From Sphingobium fluviale (GTDB lineage: Bacteria; Pseudomonadota; Alphaproteobacteria; Sphingomonadales; Sphingomonadaceae): DNA of 64,000 bases. Position 1 is the stretch's first letter. Each line of letters begins with the position of its first letter. The notes beneath the pieces were generated by a model. The model did not search any database. It was given only the letters and a program-made list of their open reading frames with translations, and was not told where the DNA came from. The position numbers and the translations under genes are program-made. This document shows, one piece after another, positions 8,067 to 16,045 of the stretch. Location: contig NZ_SBKP01000003.1 of assembly GCF_004122115.1 (NCBI RefSeq), positions 248,001 to 312,000 of the forward strand. The letters are read 5' to 3'.

Positions 8067-9305
8067 CTAGAGCGTCAACTCCGCACGCAACGCGACACGG
8101 TTGTTCTTATAGTCATAGAATGCCGCATTGGCACTCCGTGCATCATGTCCACCATCCAATATGAACTTAAGCTTAGGAGAGAACATATAGTCGACAGACG
8201 CATAGACGCTGTTCTTCTTGTCGTTGGTCAGTACATTGACAGGAGCCAGGCCGGGCGTGAACACGCCGAGCGCACCCTCAAACCGCCGCTTGGTGTGCGA
8301 ATAGCCGGTGTTGAAGTTGATGCGCGGGCTGACGGCATAGCTGGCGCCAATGCTGTAATCGGTGCTGACATTATAGTTTGAGTCGATCGCCAGCGACGAG
8401 GTGATCGATTTGCCCAGTCCTGCCTGAATCTGCATCCGGGGCGTAGCCTTCAACGAGAGGTTCGCGGACCAGTTGACGCCGCTGAACCCGCGCACACCCG
8501 GCTGGCGAGACTCCACATCGCTCCAGTTCACCGAGGCGCTGCCCTGAAGCCGCGCGCCGATATTGCGGCTGAAGCTGACGCCGTAAGACCGCTGCCGGTT
8601 GCCGTTCTGCTCGCCCGTGGGCAGGAACTGGTTCTTGAAGCGCAGCTCGCGCTGCTGGGCAAAGAGCTGAATGTCGCCGATTGAGGGATGCAGATAGCCC
8701 AGCCCCACCTGATAGGTGGTGATGCGCTTGTTGGTCCCCTGGCGCTGGGTGCTGCTGTTGCTGTTGTCCTGATAGGTGATGCCCGCCGTGGGGCGCAGGC
8801 CAAAGCTCTTGCCGCATGCAATCGTGCCGCCGACGCTCCATTGGGTTTCGGCGTTGCTTACGGTCTGCAGGTTGCCAAACGCATCGGCGACTTCGCCCAG
8901 CTCGCTCTGACGACGGCTGATGGAGCTGTTGAAGCTTGGTGCGCAGGGCGACATGCTGAGCGCGACCGACGCACCAGCCTGAATCCGCTCGCGGTCGAGG
9001 CGGGTGTTGTGGCGGTGAAAGTCATAGCCAAGGCTGCTGGAAAGCGAGACGCTGTGGGCGCCGATGGAGCGGCCAAGGCTGAGGTTGAGGTTCGGCGAAA
9101 ACTTCTGGTCGCTCCTCGACAAGCCGCGCAGAGCTGCCGTCGCCGCTGAGGTGCGGGCGATGTTCGAATCGTGGCGCACTTCGGCCGATGCATTGATGCT
9201 CAGGCCGCTGCTGCTGCCGCCTGCTGCGGGAGCCTGTGCATAGGCCATGGCGGGAAGGGCGCTGACAAGGCTCGCTCCCGATAGAATGATGAGTTTGTTA
9301 CGCAC
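8067..9305 (-). CDS. Outer-membrane beta-barrel protein of the EPS operon
   Basis: A 412-residue protein with a clear signal peptide (residues 1-23, cleavage after AYA) and, from about residue 35, alternating amphipathic strands rich in Ser, Asn, Arg and aromatic residues ending ALRAELTL, as expected for a large beta-barrel. Barrels of this kind sit in exosortase and sphingan loci between the export protein and an EpsD-type isomerase. A role in passing polymer across the outer membrane is inferred from position. The start is GTG with GGGGAGAAAAGG just upstream. No enzymatic motif is seen. Confidence 0.78.
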   Translation of the reverse strand: MRNKLIILSGASLVSALPAMAYAQAPAAGGSSSGLSINASAEVRHDSNIARTSAATAALRGLSRSDQKFSPNLNLSLGRSIGAHSVSLSSSLGYDFHRHNTRLDRERIQAGASVALSMSPCAPSFNSSISRRQSELGEVADAFGNLQTVSNAETQWSVGGTIACGKSFGLRPTAGITYQDNSNSSTQRQGTNKRITTYQVGLGYLHPSIGDIQLFAQQRELRFKNQFLPTGEQNGNRQRSYGVSFSRNIGARLQGSASVNWSDVESRQPGVRGFSGVNWSANLSLKATPRMQIQAGLGKSITSSLAIDSNYNVSTDYSIGASYAVSPRINFNTGYSHTKRRFEGALGVFTPGLAPVNVLTNDKKNSVYASVDYMFSPKLKFILDGGHDARSANAAFYDYKNNRVALRAELTL

Positions 9306-9443
9306 CCTTTTCTCCCCAATTTTCGGGCTGATCGCCTCTCGTTAGACTATTCATCCTGTCGCGCATAGGGCGCACTGTGCAGAAATGGGACAGGGCGCCG
9401 TCATGCCTCGCCAGGCAGCAGGGCCGCTTCGGTTCGGTTCCGG

Positions 9444-10286
9444 TCATTGCGCGGGCGGAGCCTTGGCGCCTATTTTGGCTGCGGGGTCAAAGGTGGCGTT
9501 ATACTTCACCTTTTGCTTTCCGGCATCCAATATGGCCTGAATCTTGTTGGCAACGATGGCCTCTGACCGCTGGCGCGCAATCTGGTTCATGGCGACGGTC
9601 ATCGCCGCTTCACCACTGATCGGCTGGATCACCGTCTCGCGCACCCGGTTGATGCGGATGACGCCATTTTCAGGCGAGGCGAACACGGCGTTTTCCGGCA
9701 ACTTGGCAATCTCCTCAGCCACATCGGCGTTGATGCTGAGCGCGTCTATGCTGCCGACTGCGCGCTGAAACTGCACATTGCGCCGGGCAAGAAGCTGTTC
9801 GATCTGCGCCATCGTATCCAGCGGCTCGATCGCCTTGACCAGATCGGGCGTGCTGGTCGGGATGATAATCTGGTCGACGAGGAAAATGCGGCGCTGTTCA
9901 AAGCTCGCCGGGTGGTTGGCGATGAACTGCTGCGCTTCCTCGCGCGATGGCTTGGGCGAGGAAGCACGGATCTGGTTGGTCAGCGCATCGACCAGCACCA
10001 TCTGCCGCGCTTTTTCCTGCATGATCGCAGTCGATGGCAGCTGGTCCACCTTCTCCTCAACCGCTTCATCGGCCAGCAGCTGGCGCACGATGAGCGAGCG
10101 CAGCGCCGCCTGCTCCAATTCCTTGCTGGGCGAGGCAGTGCCGGCTTCATGGCGGATGTCGATGATCGTGATCTCCTTGCCGTTGACGGTGGCGGCGACC
10201 TGGCCGGTCGGCGCCGCAGCGTCCTTGCCGCCACAGGCGGCCAGCAGGGCAAGGGAGGGAAGAAGGATGACACCCAGGGTTTTCAT
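9444..10286 (-). CDS. epsD: EpsD-family peptidyl-prolyl isomerase-like lipoprotein
   Basis: A 280-residue lipoprotein. The signal MKTLGVILLPSLALLAAC carries the lipobox with Cys18. The mature part has a SurA/PrsA-like helical N-domain (VNGKEITIIDIRHEA, then EEAVEEKVDQ...) and a C-terminal region with the spacing of parvulin-type isomerases of EPS clusters (EpsD family). It probably helps fold the export machinery in the periplasm. It is the first gene of the minus-strand operon; AAGAGG lies a few bases before the ATG at 10286, and a 143-base divergent promoter region separates it from the plus-strand glycosyltransferase. Confidence 0.75.
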   Translation of the reverse strand: MKTLGVILLPSLALLAACGGKDAAAPTGQVAATVNGKEITIIDIRHEAGTASPSKELEQAALRSLIVRQLLADEAVEEKVDQLPSTAIMQEKARQMVLVDALTNQIRASSPKPSREEAQQFIANHPASFEQRRIFLVDQIIIPTSTPDLVKAIEPLDTMAQIEQLLARRNVQFQRAVGSIDALSINADVAEEIAKLPENAVFASPENGVIRINRVRETVIQPISGEAAMTVAMNQIARQRSEAIVANKIQAILDAGKQKVKYNATFDPAAKIGAKAPPAQ

Positions 10287-10429
10287 GATTGCCTCTTTGT
10301 TTCTGTCGCGGCAAATAACACTGCCACATTTCCGGCACGAATCGGTGCTGCTATAAATCGTCTCGCTTTTGCGGCAAAGCTCGTAAACCATTGCTTTACG
10401 CAGTTCGGGATGAACAAAAAGAGTAAATC
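10287..10429. promoter_or_regulatory. Divergent intergenic region between the EPS operon and the GelK-like gene
   Basis: A 143-base AT-richer gap between the minus-strand epsD-type gene and the plus-strand glycosyltransferase. Promoters of both units must lie here or very near. I could not pick unambiguous -35/-10 boxes. Ribosome-binding sequences are visible at each end (AAGAGG before 10286 and AAAGAG before 10430). Confidence 0.5.
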
Positions 10430-11467
10430 ATGTCAAACAGCACGGAAATGACTGGAACCGGGCCTCGTTTGTGTCTGGCGGCTTCGGGCGGCGGTCATGT
10501 GCGGCAGATACTTGATCTTGAGCCTTTGTGGCGGGACTATCCCCATATATTCGTGACGGAGGATACGGCGCTGGGGCGCTCGATTGCGCAAAATCACCCC
10601 GGAGCGTTCGTCTCGCATGTGGCGCTGGGGCAGGCGCGGCTGGGCGCGCCCTTCGCAATGCTGTGGAATGCGGCGCGTAACTGCTTGCAATCGCTGCGGA
10701 TTGTTGCGACGCACAAGCCCGATGTGGTGATCACCACCGGCGCAGGCTCTATGGTGTTCACGGTGGCGTGGGCGCGGCTGCGCGGCGCCAGGATCGTGCT
10801 CATCGACAGCTTCGCCCGGTTCGATCACCCTTCCGCCTTCGCCCGCATCGCGGGGCCGCTGGCGCATGTGCGGATCGCGCAGGCGGAAGCCTCGGCGCGG
10901 CACTGGCCGGGCGCGGTGGTGTTCGATCCGTTCCGCATCCTCGATACGCCGCGCCCGCCGAAGAAAAAACTTCTGTTCGCCACCGTCGGCGCGACGCTGA
11001 AGTTCCCCCGCCTGGTCGATCTGGTCATCAAGGCGCGCGAAAACGGGCTGCTGGAGGGGTATGAGGTGATCGTGCAGACGGGCGAGGGGGGCATCCCTGC
11101 CATTCCGCCGCCGGGCATCCGCTTTCATGAGACTTTGCCGTTCGATAGCGTGAAGCAGATTCTGCGCGATGCGGACTATGTCGTCTGCCACGGCGGCACC
11201 GGCTCGCTCATCACCGCGCTGCGCGAGGGATGCCGCCTGATCGCGGTGCCGCGCCGCTTCGCCCTCGCCGAGCATTATGACGATCATCAGGCCGAGATTA
11301 CCGGCGCCTTCCGGGATCGCGGCTTGCTCGAAACGGCCGATACGGATGCAGAGTTCGCGGCGGCGTTTGCCGCTCTTGCCGCGCGGGAGCCGCGCTGCGC
11401 GACGACAAACCCTTCCGCGCTTATCGGCTATCTACGGGAATATCTTGCCGGAGTTGCACCGCGCTAG
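10430..11467 (+). CDS. Fused Alg14/Alg13-type glycosyltransferase (GelK/SpsK-like)
   Basis: A 345-residue protein joining two halves that are separate in many organisms. The Alg14/PssD-like N-half holds LAASGGGHVRQ at residues 16-26 and VITTGAGSM near 101. The Alg13/PssE-like C-half holds FATVGATLKFPRLV from 182 and the donor-binding CHGGTGSL at about 252-259. Sphingan GelK/SpsK enzymes have this fusion and add glucuronic acid (beta-1,4) to the lipid-linked first glucose; the same activity is inferred here. The stop codon TAG (11465-11467) lies inside the terminal CTAG of the palindromic element that follows. Confidence 0.85.
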   Translation: MSNSTEMTGTGPRLCLAASGGGHVRQILDLEPLWRDYPHIFVTEDTALGRSIAQNHPGAFVSHVALGQARLGAPFAMLWNAARNCLQSLRIVATHKPDVVITTGAGSMVFTVAWARLRGARIVLIDSFARFDHPSAFARIAGPLAHVRIAQAEASARHWPGAVVFDPFRILDTPRPPKKKLLFATVGATLKFPRLVDLVIKARENGLLEGYEVIVQTGEGGIPAIPPPGIRFHETLPFDSVKQILRDADYVVCHGGTGSLITALREGCRLIAVPRRFALAEHYDDHQAEITGAFRDRGLLETADTDAEFAAAFAALAAREPRCATTNPSALIGYLREYLAGVAPR

Positions 11468-11570
11468 AGCATCGTGCCAAAAAGTGGGAACCGGTTTTTG
11501 GCAAAAAACGATGCGATAACAAAAATTTAGAGCGCGCATCTTGCGTCAGATTTAACGCAGCGCGCTCTAG
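11464..11570. repeat. CTAG-bounded palindromic element between convergent genes
   Basis: A 107-base element with terminal inverted repeats CTAGAGC (11464-11470) and GCTCTAG (11564-11570). It contains two hairpins: GCATCGT...ACGATGC enclosing TGCCAAAAA...TTTTTGGCA (11469-11514), and AGAGCGCGC...GCGCGCTCT (11530-11568). The general sequence resembles a repeat I recall as common in alphaproteobacterial genomes. Each end supplies the TAG stop codon of the gene running into it. It may also terminate transcription on both strands. Confidence 0.85.
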
Positions 11571-12955
11571 AACGCGTTGCGGTGGATCATCACCTTCGCC
11601 GTATAGAACAAGATCGAAATATCGCGCCACAGCCGCCAGCCATGGACATATTCCAGATCGGCGCTGAGGCGGTTCTCCAGATCCTCGCGCTGCATCGTCG
11701 CGCCGCGATAGCCGCGGATCTGCGCGAGGCCGGTGATGCCGGGCTTGAGCGCATGGCGCACCCAATATTGCTCGTCTATCTCCCAGAACAGTTTGTCGCC
11801 TGCCAGCGAACCCAGCGCATGCGGGCGCGGGCCGACAAGGCTCATGTCGCCGCGCAGCACGTTGATAAGTTGCGGCAGTTCATCGATGCTGGTGCGGCGA
11901 ATGAACGCGCCGACGCGGGTGATGCGGTCGTCATCGCGCGCGGCGGAGCGGTTGCCCTCGGCATCGCACATTTCCTCGCGCATGCTGCGGAACTTCAATA
12001 TGTTGAACAACTGGTTCGAGCGGCCAATGCGCTGCTGGCGGAAGAAGACCGGCCCCTTGCTCTCCAGCTTGATCGCGATGGCGACCACCAGAAACAGCGG
12101 CGAGAGCAGGATCAGCGCGGGCACCGTAACGATGAGGTCAAGGATGCGCTTTTTCGCCCGGTTCGCCATGCTCAGCGGCCCGCGAGAAACCACCAGCGTA
12201 TCATTGCCATGATAAGCGGAGAGGCCGATCGCGCCCAGCGTATTCGATTCGGGCAGCATGATCTCGCCGCGGATATTCGCGCCCTTCAACAGCAGCGACC
12301 ACGCATATTGCCGGTCTGGCGCGCAGGCGACAACCACCCGGTCAAAGCCATGCAGATAGCTGGCGAGGCGGGAGAGCATGCGCGGGTTTTGCAGATCCGG
12401 CTCAATCTGTTCGGCTGCGGCGTTGATGACGTTGCCATTATAAAGGCCGGTATAGGGCAATCCGTCGAGGATCAGCAGATCGTCGGTCAGGCGCTCGCCC
12501 GTGCGATTGCGTGTGTAGTAATAAAACGCGATCCGCGCGACGGAGAGGAACAGCCCGCTCACGCATATGCCCGCGGCAAAGGATGCGCGCGAGACGGCAT
12601 CCTGCGCATGAAAGAAAAAGCCGAACATCAGGATGATGAGCATCGTCATGAACAAAGCGGTGAGCGATCGGCGCAGGCTTTCCGCCAACGATCCGAGCGC
12701 GTCTATCGTATAGGCATTGCGGTTGATGGCGAGCAGGCCATAAAGCGGGACCAGCAGATAGCCGATGTTCACGCCTGCGGGAGAAATCCATTGTTCGCCG
12801 CGGATCATGCCGATGAGCGAAAAGCCGGTGATCACGGTCGCGCAGTCCAGCAACACCAGCTGAACATAGAGAATAAGTCTGACAGCTTGCTTGGACAGCG
12901 CCCTGCGGACATGCGTTCGGGGCATTCTGCCGTTTACGGCCCGGATGTCCGTCAC
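11567..12955 (-). CDS. Polyprenyl-phosphate sugar-1-phosphate transferase (GelB/SpsB/WbaP-like)
   Basis: A 462-residue membrane protein with about four N-terminal helices (residues 18-130), a Rossmann-like middle domain, a fifth hydrophobic segment near 275-300, and the C-terminal bacterial sugar-transferase domain (KRILDLIV, GPVFFRQQRIGR, ILKFRSM near 320, RTSIDELPQLINVLRGDMSLVGPRP, KPGITGLAQIRG). It would start EPS synthesis by moving a hexose-1-phosphate, probably glucose, onto undecaprenyl phosphate. The start is set at GTG 12955 because AGGGAG lies six bases upstream; an ATG nine codons earlier lacks such a site. The stop lies in the palindromic element. Confidence 0.9.
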   Translation of the reverse strand: MTDIRAVNGRMPRTHVRRALSKQAVRLILYVQLVLLDCATVITGFSLIGMIRGEQWISPAGVNIGYLLVPLYGLLAINRNAYTIDALGSLAESLRRSLTALFMTMLIILMFGFFFHAQDAVSRASFAAGICVSGLFLSVARIAFYYYTRNRTGERLTDDLLILDGLPYTGLYNGNVINAAAEQIEPDLQNPRMLSRLASYLHGFDRVVVACAPDRQYAWSLLLKGANIRGEIMLPESNTLGAIGLSAYHGNDTLVVSRGPLSMANRAKKRILDLIVTVPALILLSPLFLVVAIAIKLESKGPVFFRQQRIGRSNQLFNILKFRSMREEMCDAEGNRSAARDDDRITRVGAFIRRTSIDELPQLINVLRGDMSLVGPRPHALGSLAGDKLFWEIDEQYWVRHALKPGITGLAQIRGYRGATMQREDLENRLSADLEYVHGWRLWRDISILFYTAKVMIHRNAF

Positions 12956-13323
12956 TGATCGCTCCCTGTAACCCCGTTGCATCGGCCGGGTGCCATCCCG
13001 GCCTTATAGCCCACCTCCGCTAAGGCGTCTGCTGCAATCGCATCATCGCCCAGCCATGGTTTACAAAAAGTTAATATGCCACGAATAACGCGGCGCAACA
13101 AACATTGTTCCAGCCGGGTTGAGAGCGCGACGAGCCGAAAACGCTTCAAAATGGGACTCGCTGGCCCATCTGGGCGCCCGCGACCCGCCTGTCGTGGCGG
13201 ATGACCCAAAGCACCGCTGCGGCCAAGCTGGCCCGCGCGGATGAATCACCCCTTCAGGATATGCAGCATATTGAGAGGGCGCCAGTCAGCGCCATTCGGG
13301 GCAGAGCCTTTCTGCCGTCTCGA
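12956..13323. other. Intergenic region upstream of the sugar transferase gene
   Basis: About 370 bases without a convincing gene. On the transcript of the minus-strand sugar transferase the leader holds a perfect hairpin (GGCCGGG 12984-12990, CCCGGCC 12997-13003, six-base loop), about 28 bases before the GTG start. Near the other end GGCAGA-gcctt-TCTGCC (13300-13316) could form a weak hairpin just downstream of the small membrane-protein gene, without a T-run. Short open frames here lack ribosome-binding sites. Confidence 0.4.
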
Positions 13324-13602
13324 TCAGAAGATCAGAAAAGCGATCGCCGCAAGCGCCAGGCCCATGGCCGCATAGCCACTCAGCCTCGAAAGGGACGATA
13401 TGGCGGATTCGAGCATGCTGCCTGCATCCCTGGGGGATTCTTCGGCATTCTGCTGTACCAAACGTGATGCAATCAGGCTTTGCATGGCGGCGACCTCACC
13501 TTGTACCGATTCTATCGGACGGGCAGGCTCTAGCGGCGAGGATGTGGGAATTTTTTCCCTTATTTCCCTACCGTGCAACATCTTTGGTTGCGGCAGTCCC
13601 AT
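13324..13602 (-). CDS. Small hypothetical protein with C-terminal membrane segment
   Basis: A 92-residue protein with no family I recognise. Residues 1-70 are hydrophilic with mixed charge; residues 72-92 (LSGYAAMGLALAAIAFLIF region) form a single hydrophobic helix at the very C-terminus, suggesting a tail-anchored inner-membrane protein. The ATG at 13602 has GGAGA about 7 bases upstream. It stands alone between the sugar transferase and the spike cassette, on the same strand as both, behind an AT-rich leader. Confidence 0.55.
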   Translation of the reverse strand: MGLPQPKMLHGREIREKIPTSSPLEPARPIESVQGEVAAMQSLIASRLVQQNAEESPRDAGSMLESAISSLSRLSGYAAMGLALAAIAFLIF

Positions 13603-13875
13603 ACCATTTCTCCATCCTATGCGTCGTGCCACACGTAGCTGCATTCGATGGAGAACTGTCTAATGGCATAGCTTGAACATAGAGTAAATACGCAGGGTTA
13701 ACAAAATACTGCAAAGTTATGACTATCCCATGTTGTGGCGCAACAGAATAACTATGGTCTTGAGCGATCTTTCCTATTTTGCCCTCTTTTAATGCCCTTT
13801 GTTCATCTGTTGCGCCGCACCAAAGACAGCATCGGCAACTATAGCCGTTTTCGAGTAAAATTTGTAAACGCCACT
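13603..13875. other. AT-rich intergenic region with a spaced inverted repeat
   Basis: About 270 bases, clearly AT-richer than the surroundings, between the spike-fibre gene end and the small membrane-protein gene. It holds an exact 10-base inverted repeat, GGCGCAACAG (13737-13746) and CTGTTGCGCC (13807-13816), 60 bases apart and slightly extended on the outer side. It may carry the promoter of the minus-strand small gene. No gene was found in it. Confidence 0.45.
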
Positions 13876-15525
13876 TTAGGCATAAGGGTCTGCGCCCAGC
13901 ACCCTGTCTGCTAGGCACTGTGCGATATAGGGGTGACAGGCGCTGGTTTCGTGCGCCTGATCGCTGAAATACAGGCCGCCATTGGTTGTAATGCGTGGGT
14001 CGCTCACCGCCAGCGTGGTATCGAGCACCTGGCTTCCCCATGCCCCGCTGATCGGCATGCACAGCGGCACCTCGGCCCGGCGCACCTTGCCCGCATAGGT
14101 GTCTCCCGCCGCGCCGAGAAAGTCGTGAAAGAAATTCGCAGACCGGAATCGCGCCCGCATCTGGTCCAGCGAGGCCTGCTTGGTGCCGCTCGATGGCAGC
14201 GATATGCTCGCCAGATACTCATAGCCCAGCTTGAGATAGCCACGCGCATCATTGAGCACGAGGTTCTGCAAATTGCTGTAGATCTCGTCCGCGCGCGCGG
14301 CGGTGAAGGTGGGTTGCACATAGACCGGGCTGGTCGTCTGCCCGTCGTCATTATACCATGTCTCGATCGCCACCACATTGCGGCCCGGCAGCTCCCAATT
14401 GCCGCTGAACAAGGAGCGGTTGAGGAAATCGCGCCGGTCGCGCAGTCCCTTGTCGATGTTGGAGCCAGTCGCGCCCACATCCTTGTCGATCTGCGACCCG
14501 CCGATCGCGCTGCGGATCACGCGCCAGCTTGAGGGCAGGCGGCTCGCCAGCTCGACTTGCAAATAGCCATAGGGGCTTTCGCCAAGGCTCACCGCACCCG
14601 CATTGGCAAAGCGGCTGTCGCCTTCAAGGATGAACGAGTGTGTGATGCTGGCGATGCCATAGGCCGTCATGATCGCGGCGATATTGGCCTGAATCTCTGC
14701 CGCCGTCTGGGCCGATCGCTTGATATGCAACGCATAGAGCAGGAAGCTGCCATAGTTGGTGCCGCCCGGCGCAAAGGCATGGCGGCCGATCTCGCCGCCG
14801 CTGGTCACGGTCGCGCCGCCGTTGATCGTGGTGATGCCGGTGCAATATTCATCGTTCATGTGAATTTGCGCGCTGTTGCTCGCGCCGCCACGTATCGCGA
14901 CCACCTGCAGCCCGGCATGACAGATCATCTTGCGCCTTGACTGCCCGGCCACCCGCTCGGTGCCATAGACGCCCGCATTATCGCACAGATATTTGCCGCC
15001 ATGCGCGGGGAAGGGCGGATGCGCGTTCGTCGCAATGCCGTTGGCGCTGCCTGCCAGCGTGTTCATGAAGGCGCGCAGCGTATTGGGCGCGGATGCATTG
15101 GCGTTGCGGCCCACGGCAAAGACGGACTGCGCATTGGTCGTGTTCGCATCGAAATAGCGGATCACGGCATAGGCGGTGCAGCCGTTCGCGGTGTAGCTTG
15201 CCAGCGTATCGGCGATTTCCAGCGCGTTATTGCCCTCAAACAACAGCGCTTTGCGTCCTTGCGCGTCCGTCACCAGCTTGGGCGCGCCGCCTGCGGGGAT
15301 CGCGCCTGCGGTGATCGGGGTCGCGTTGGCGAGGCCGTTGATGTCGGTCAACAGCGTGACGCGGTTGTTGCCGTCTACGGATGGGGCGAGGATCGATGGC
15401 TCATAGCGCACATCGACCGCATTCGGCAGGCTATAGCTGGCGAAGCCGCCTCCGCCCCCACCGCCTGAACCGGACCCGCGCTTGCGTCGCGCGGCCCGGC
15501 CAGATCCAAAGCCGACACCCGCCAT
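13876..15525 (-). CDS. Putative head-spike fibre: lectin-like plus SGNH-hydrolase-like domains
   Basis: A 549-residue protein without a signal peptide. Residues 1-27 are basic and end in a glycine run; about 30-290 look like a concanavalin/LamG beta-sandwich; about 295-540 resemble an SGNH esterase, with GDSR at 302-305, glycine motif AIGGSQ at 340-345, WYND at 390-393, and Asp522/His525/His531 near the end. It overlaps by one base the spike-base gene upstream. Spike fibres of gene transfer agents bind capsular polysaccharide, so binding and possibly de-esterifying the cell's own or a relative's EPS is the inferred role. It could instead belong to a prophage remnant, but no other phage gene is visible. 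Confidence 0.6.
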   Translation of the reverse strand: MAGVGFGSGRAARRKRGSGSGGGGGGGFASYSLPNAVDVRYEPSILAPSVDGNNRVTLLTDINGLANATPITAGAIPAGGAPKLVTDAQGRKALLFEGNNALEIADTLASYTANGCTAYAVIRYFDANTTNAQSVFAVGRNANASAPNTLRAFMNTLAGSANGIATNAHPPFPAHGGKYLCDNAGVYGTERVAGQSRRKMICHAGLQVVAIRGGASNSAQIHMNDEYCTGITTINGGATVTSGGEIGRHAFAPGGTNYGSFLLYALHIKRSAQTAAEIQANIAAIMTAYGIASITHSFILEGDSRFANAGAVSLGESPYGYLQVELASRLPSSWRVIRSAIGGSQIDKDVGATGSNIDKGLRDRRDFLNRSLFSGNWELPGRNVVAIETWYNDDGQTTSPVYVQPTFTAARADEIYSNLQNLVLNDARGYLKLGYEYLASISLPSSGTKQASLDQMRARFRSANFFHDFLGAAGDTYAGKVRRAEVPLCMPISGAWGSQVLDTTLAVSDPRITTNGGLYFSDQAHETSACHPYIAQCLADRVLGADPYA

Positions 15526-15794
15526 CAGGCCAGCGCCACGATATCAGCCGCGGTGGTGCCGGTGGCGCGGACATATTGTGCGCGCACGTCGATCACCTGT
15601 CCGTTCGCCACATTCTTGAACGTCACGTCCGCCGCGCCGCCGACGCCGCGCAGGATCACGGTGCCGCCGGTGCCGACATAGAGCGCCTTGGGGATCGTGG
15701 TCAGCTCGTTGGTGTCGTGCGGCGTTACCGCGAACGGCGCGCGGGAGGGGGCGGCGAGCATGTCGCTGGATGTCTGAAAGCTGTCGATGGCCAT
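15525..15794 (-). CDS. Spike base protein, Rcc01079 (GhsA)-like
   Basis: An 89-residue protein matching the pattern I know for the gene-transfer-agent head-spike base family named after Rhodobacter capsulatus rcc01079: a VTPHDTNEL segment (about residues 23-31), KALYVGTGGTVIL, VTFKNVANGQVIDVRAQYVRATGTTA and a C-terminal IVAL. In R. capsulatus the two spike genes lie outside the main GTA cluster and the spikes attach particles to the capsule. Here it is followed by a fibre-like gene (one-base overlap). The assignment rests on pattern memory; a profile search would settle it. Confidence 0.7.
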   Translation of the reverse strand: MAIDSFQTSSDMLAAPSRAPFAVTPHDTNELTTIPKALYVGTGGTVILRGVGGAADVTFKNVANGQVIDVRAQYVRATGTTAADIVALA

Positions 15795-16045
15795 AAACGC
15801 TCCTTGGAAGGCGAGGGGGGGTGATGGGAGCGGTGGCTAACCGATATGATTGGCTGTAGGACAGAACAATTTTCCAAATAGGTTAAATAGGAGAGTTTAC
15901 AATGGGCCTTAAGGGCGGAAAAGGGCAGGATTTCCGCTGTACACCGCCATTTCCGATTGCCAAGGGCGGCGGCTTCTGCATCATGGGCGCCAGGGGGGAG
16001 ATGCATGCGCCGCGCACTCCGTGTCTCCGTGGAAAAAGGGATGGA
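15795..16045. promoter_or_regulatory. Divergent region upstream of the spike cassette
   Basis: A 251-base gap between the minus-strand spike-base gene and the plus-strand membrane protein, so promoters of both should lie here. It contains AGGAGA eight bases before an in-frame ATG at 15902, which may be an alternative start for the plus-strand gene. GGCGGAAA/TTTCCGC (about 15914-15938) forms a small inverted repeat. Confidence 0.4.

Noticed and set aside
11582..12958. Long plus-strand open frame (458 codons) opposite the sugar transferase
   Set aside because: It mirrors a well-supported gene on the other strand, has Arg/His/Gln-rich low-information content, and is the kind of antisense frame high-GC third positions produce.
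13201..13467. 88-codon plus-strand frame in the gap near the small membrane-protein gene
   Set aside because: No ribosome-binding site, and half of it is antisense to the small membrane-protein gene.
13876..15794. Full prophage
   Set aside because: No integrase, terminase, portal, capsid or lysis gene and no attachment site is visible around the spike cassette.
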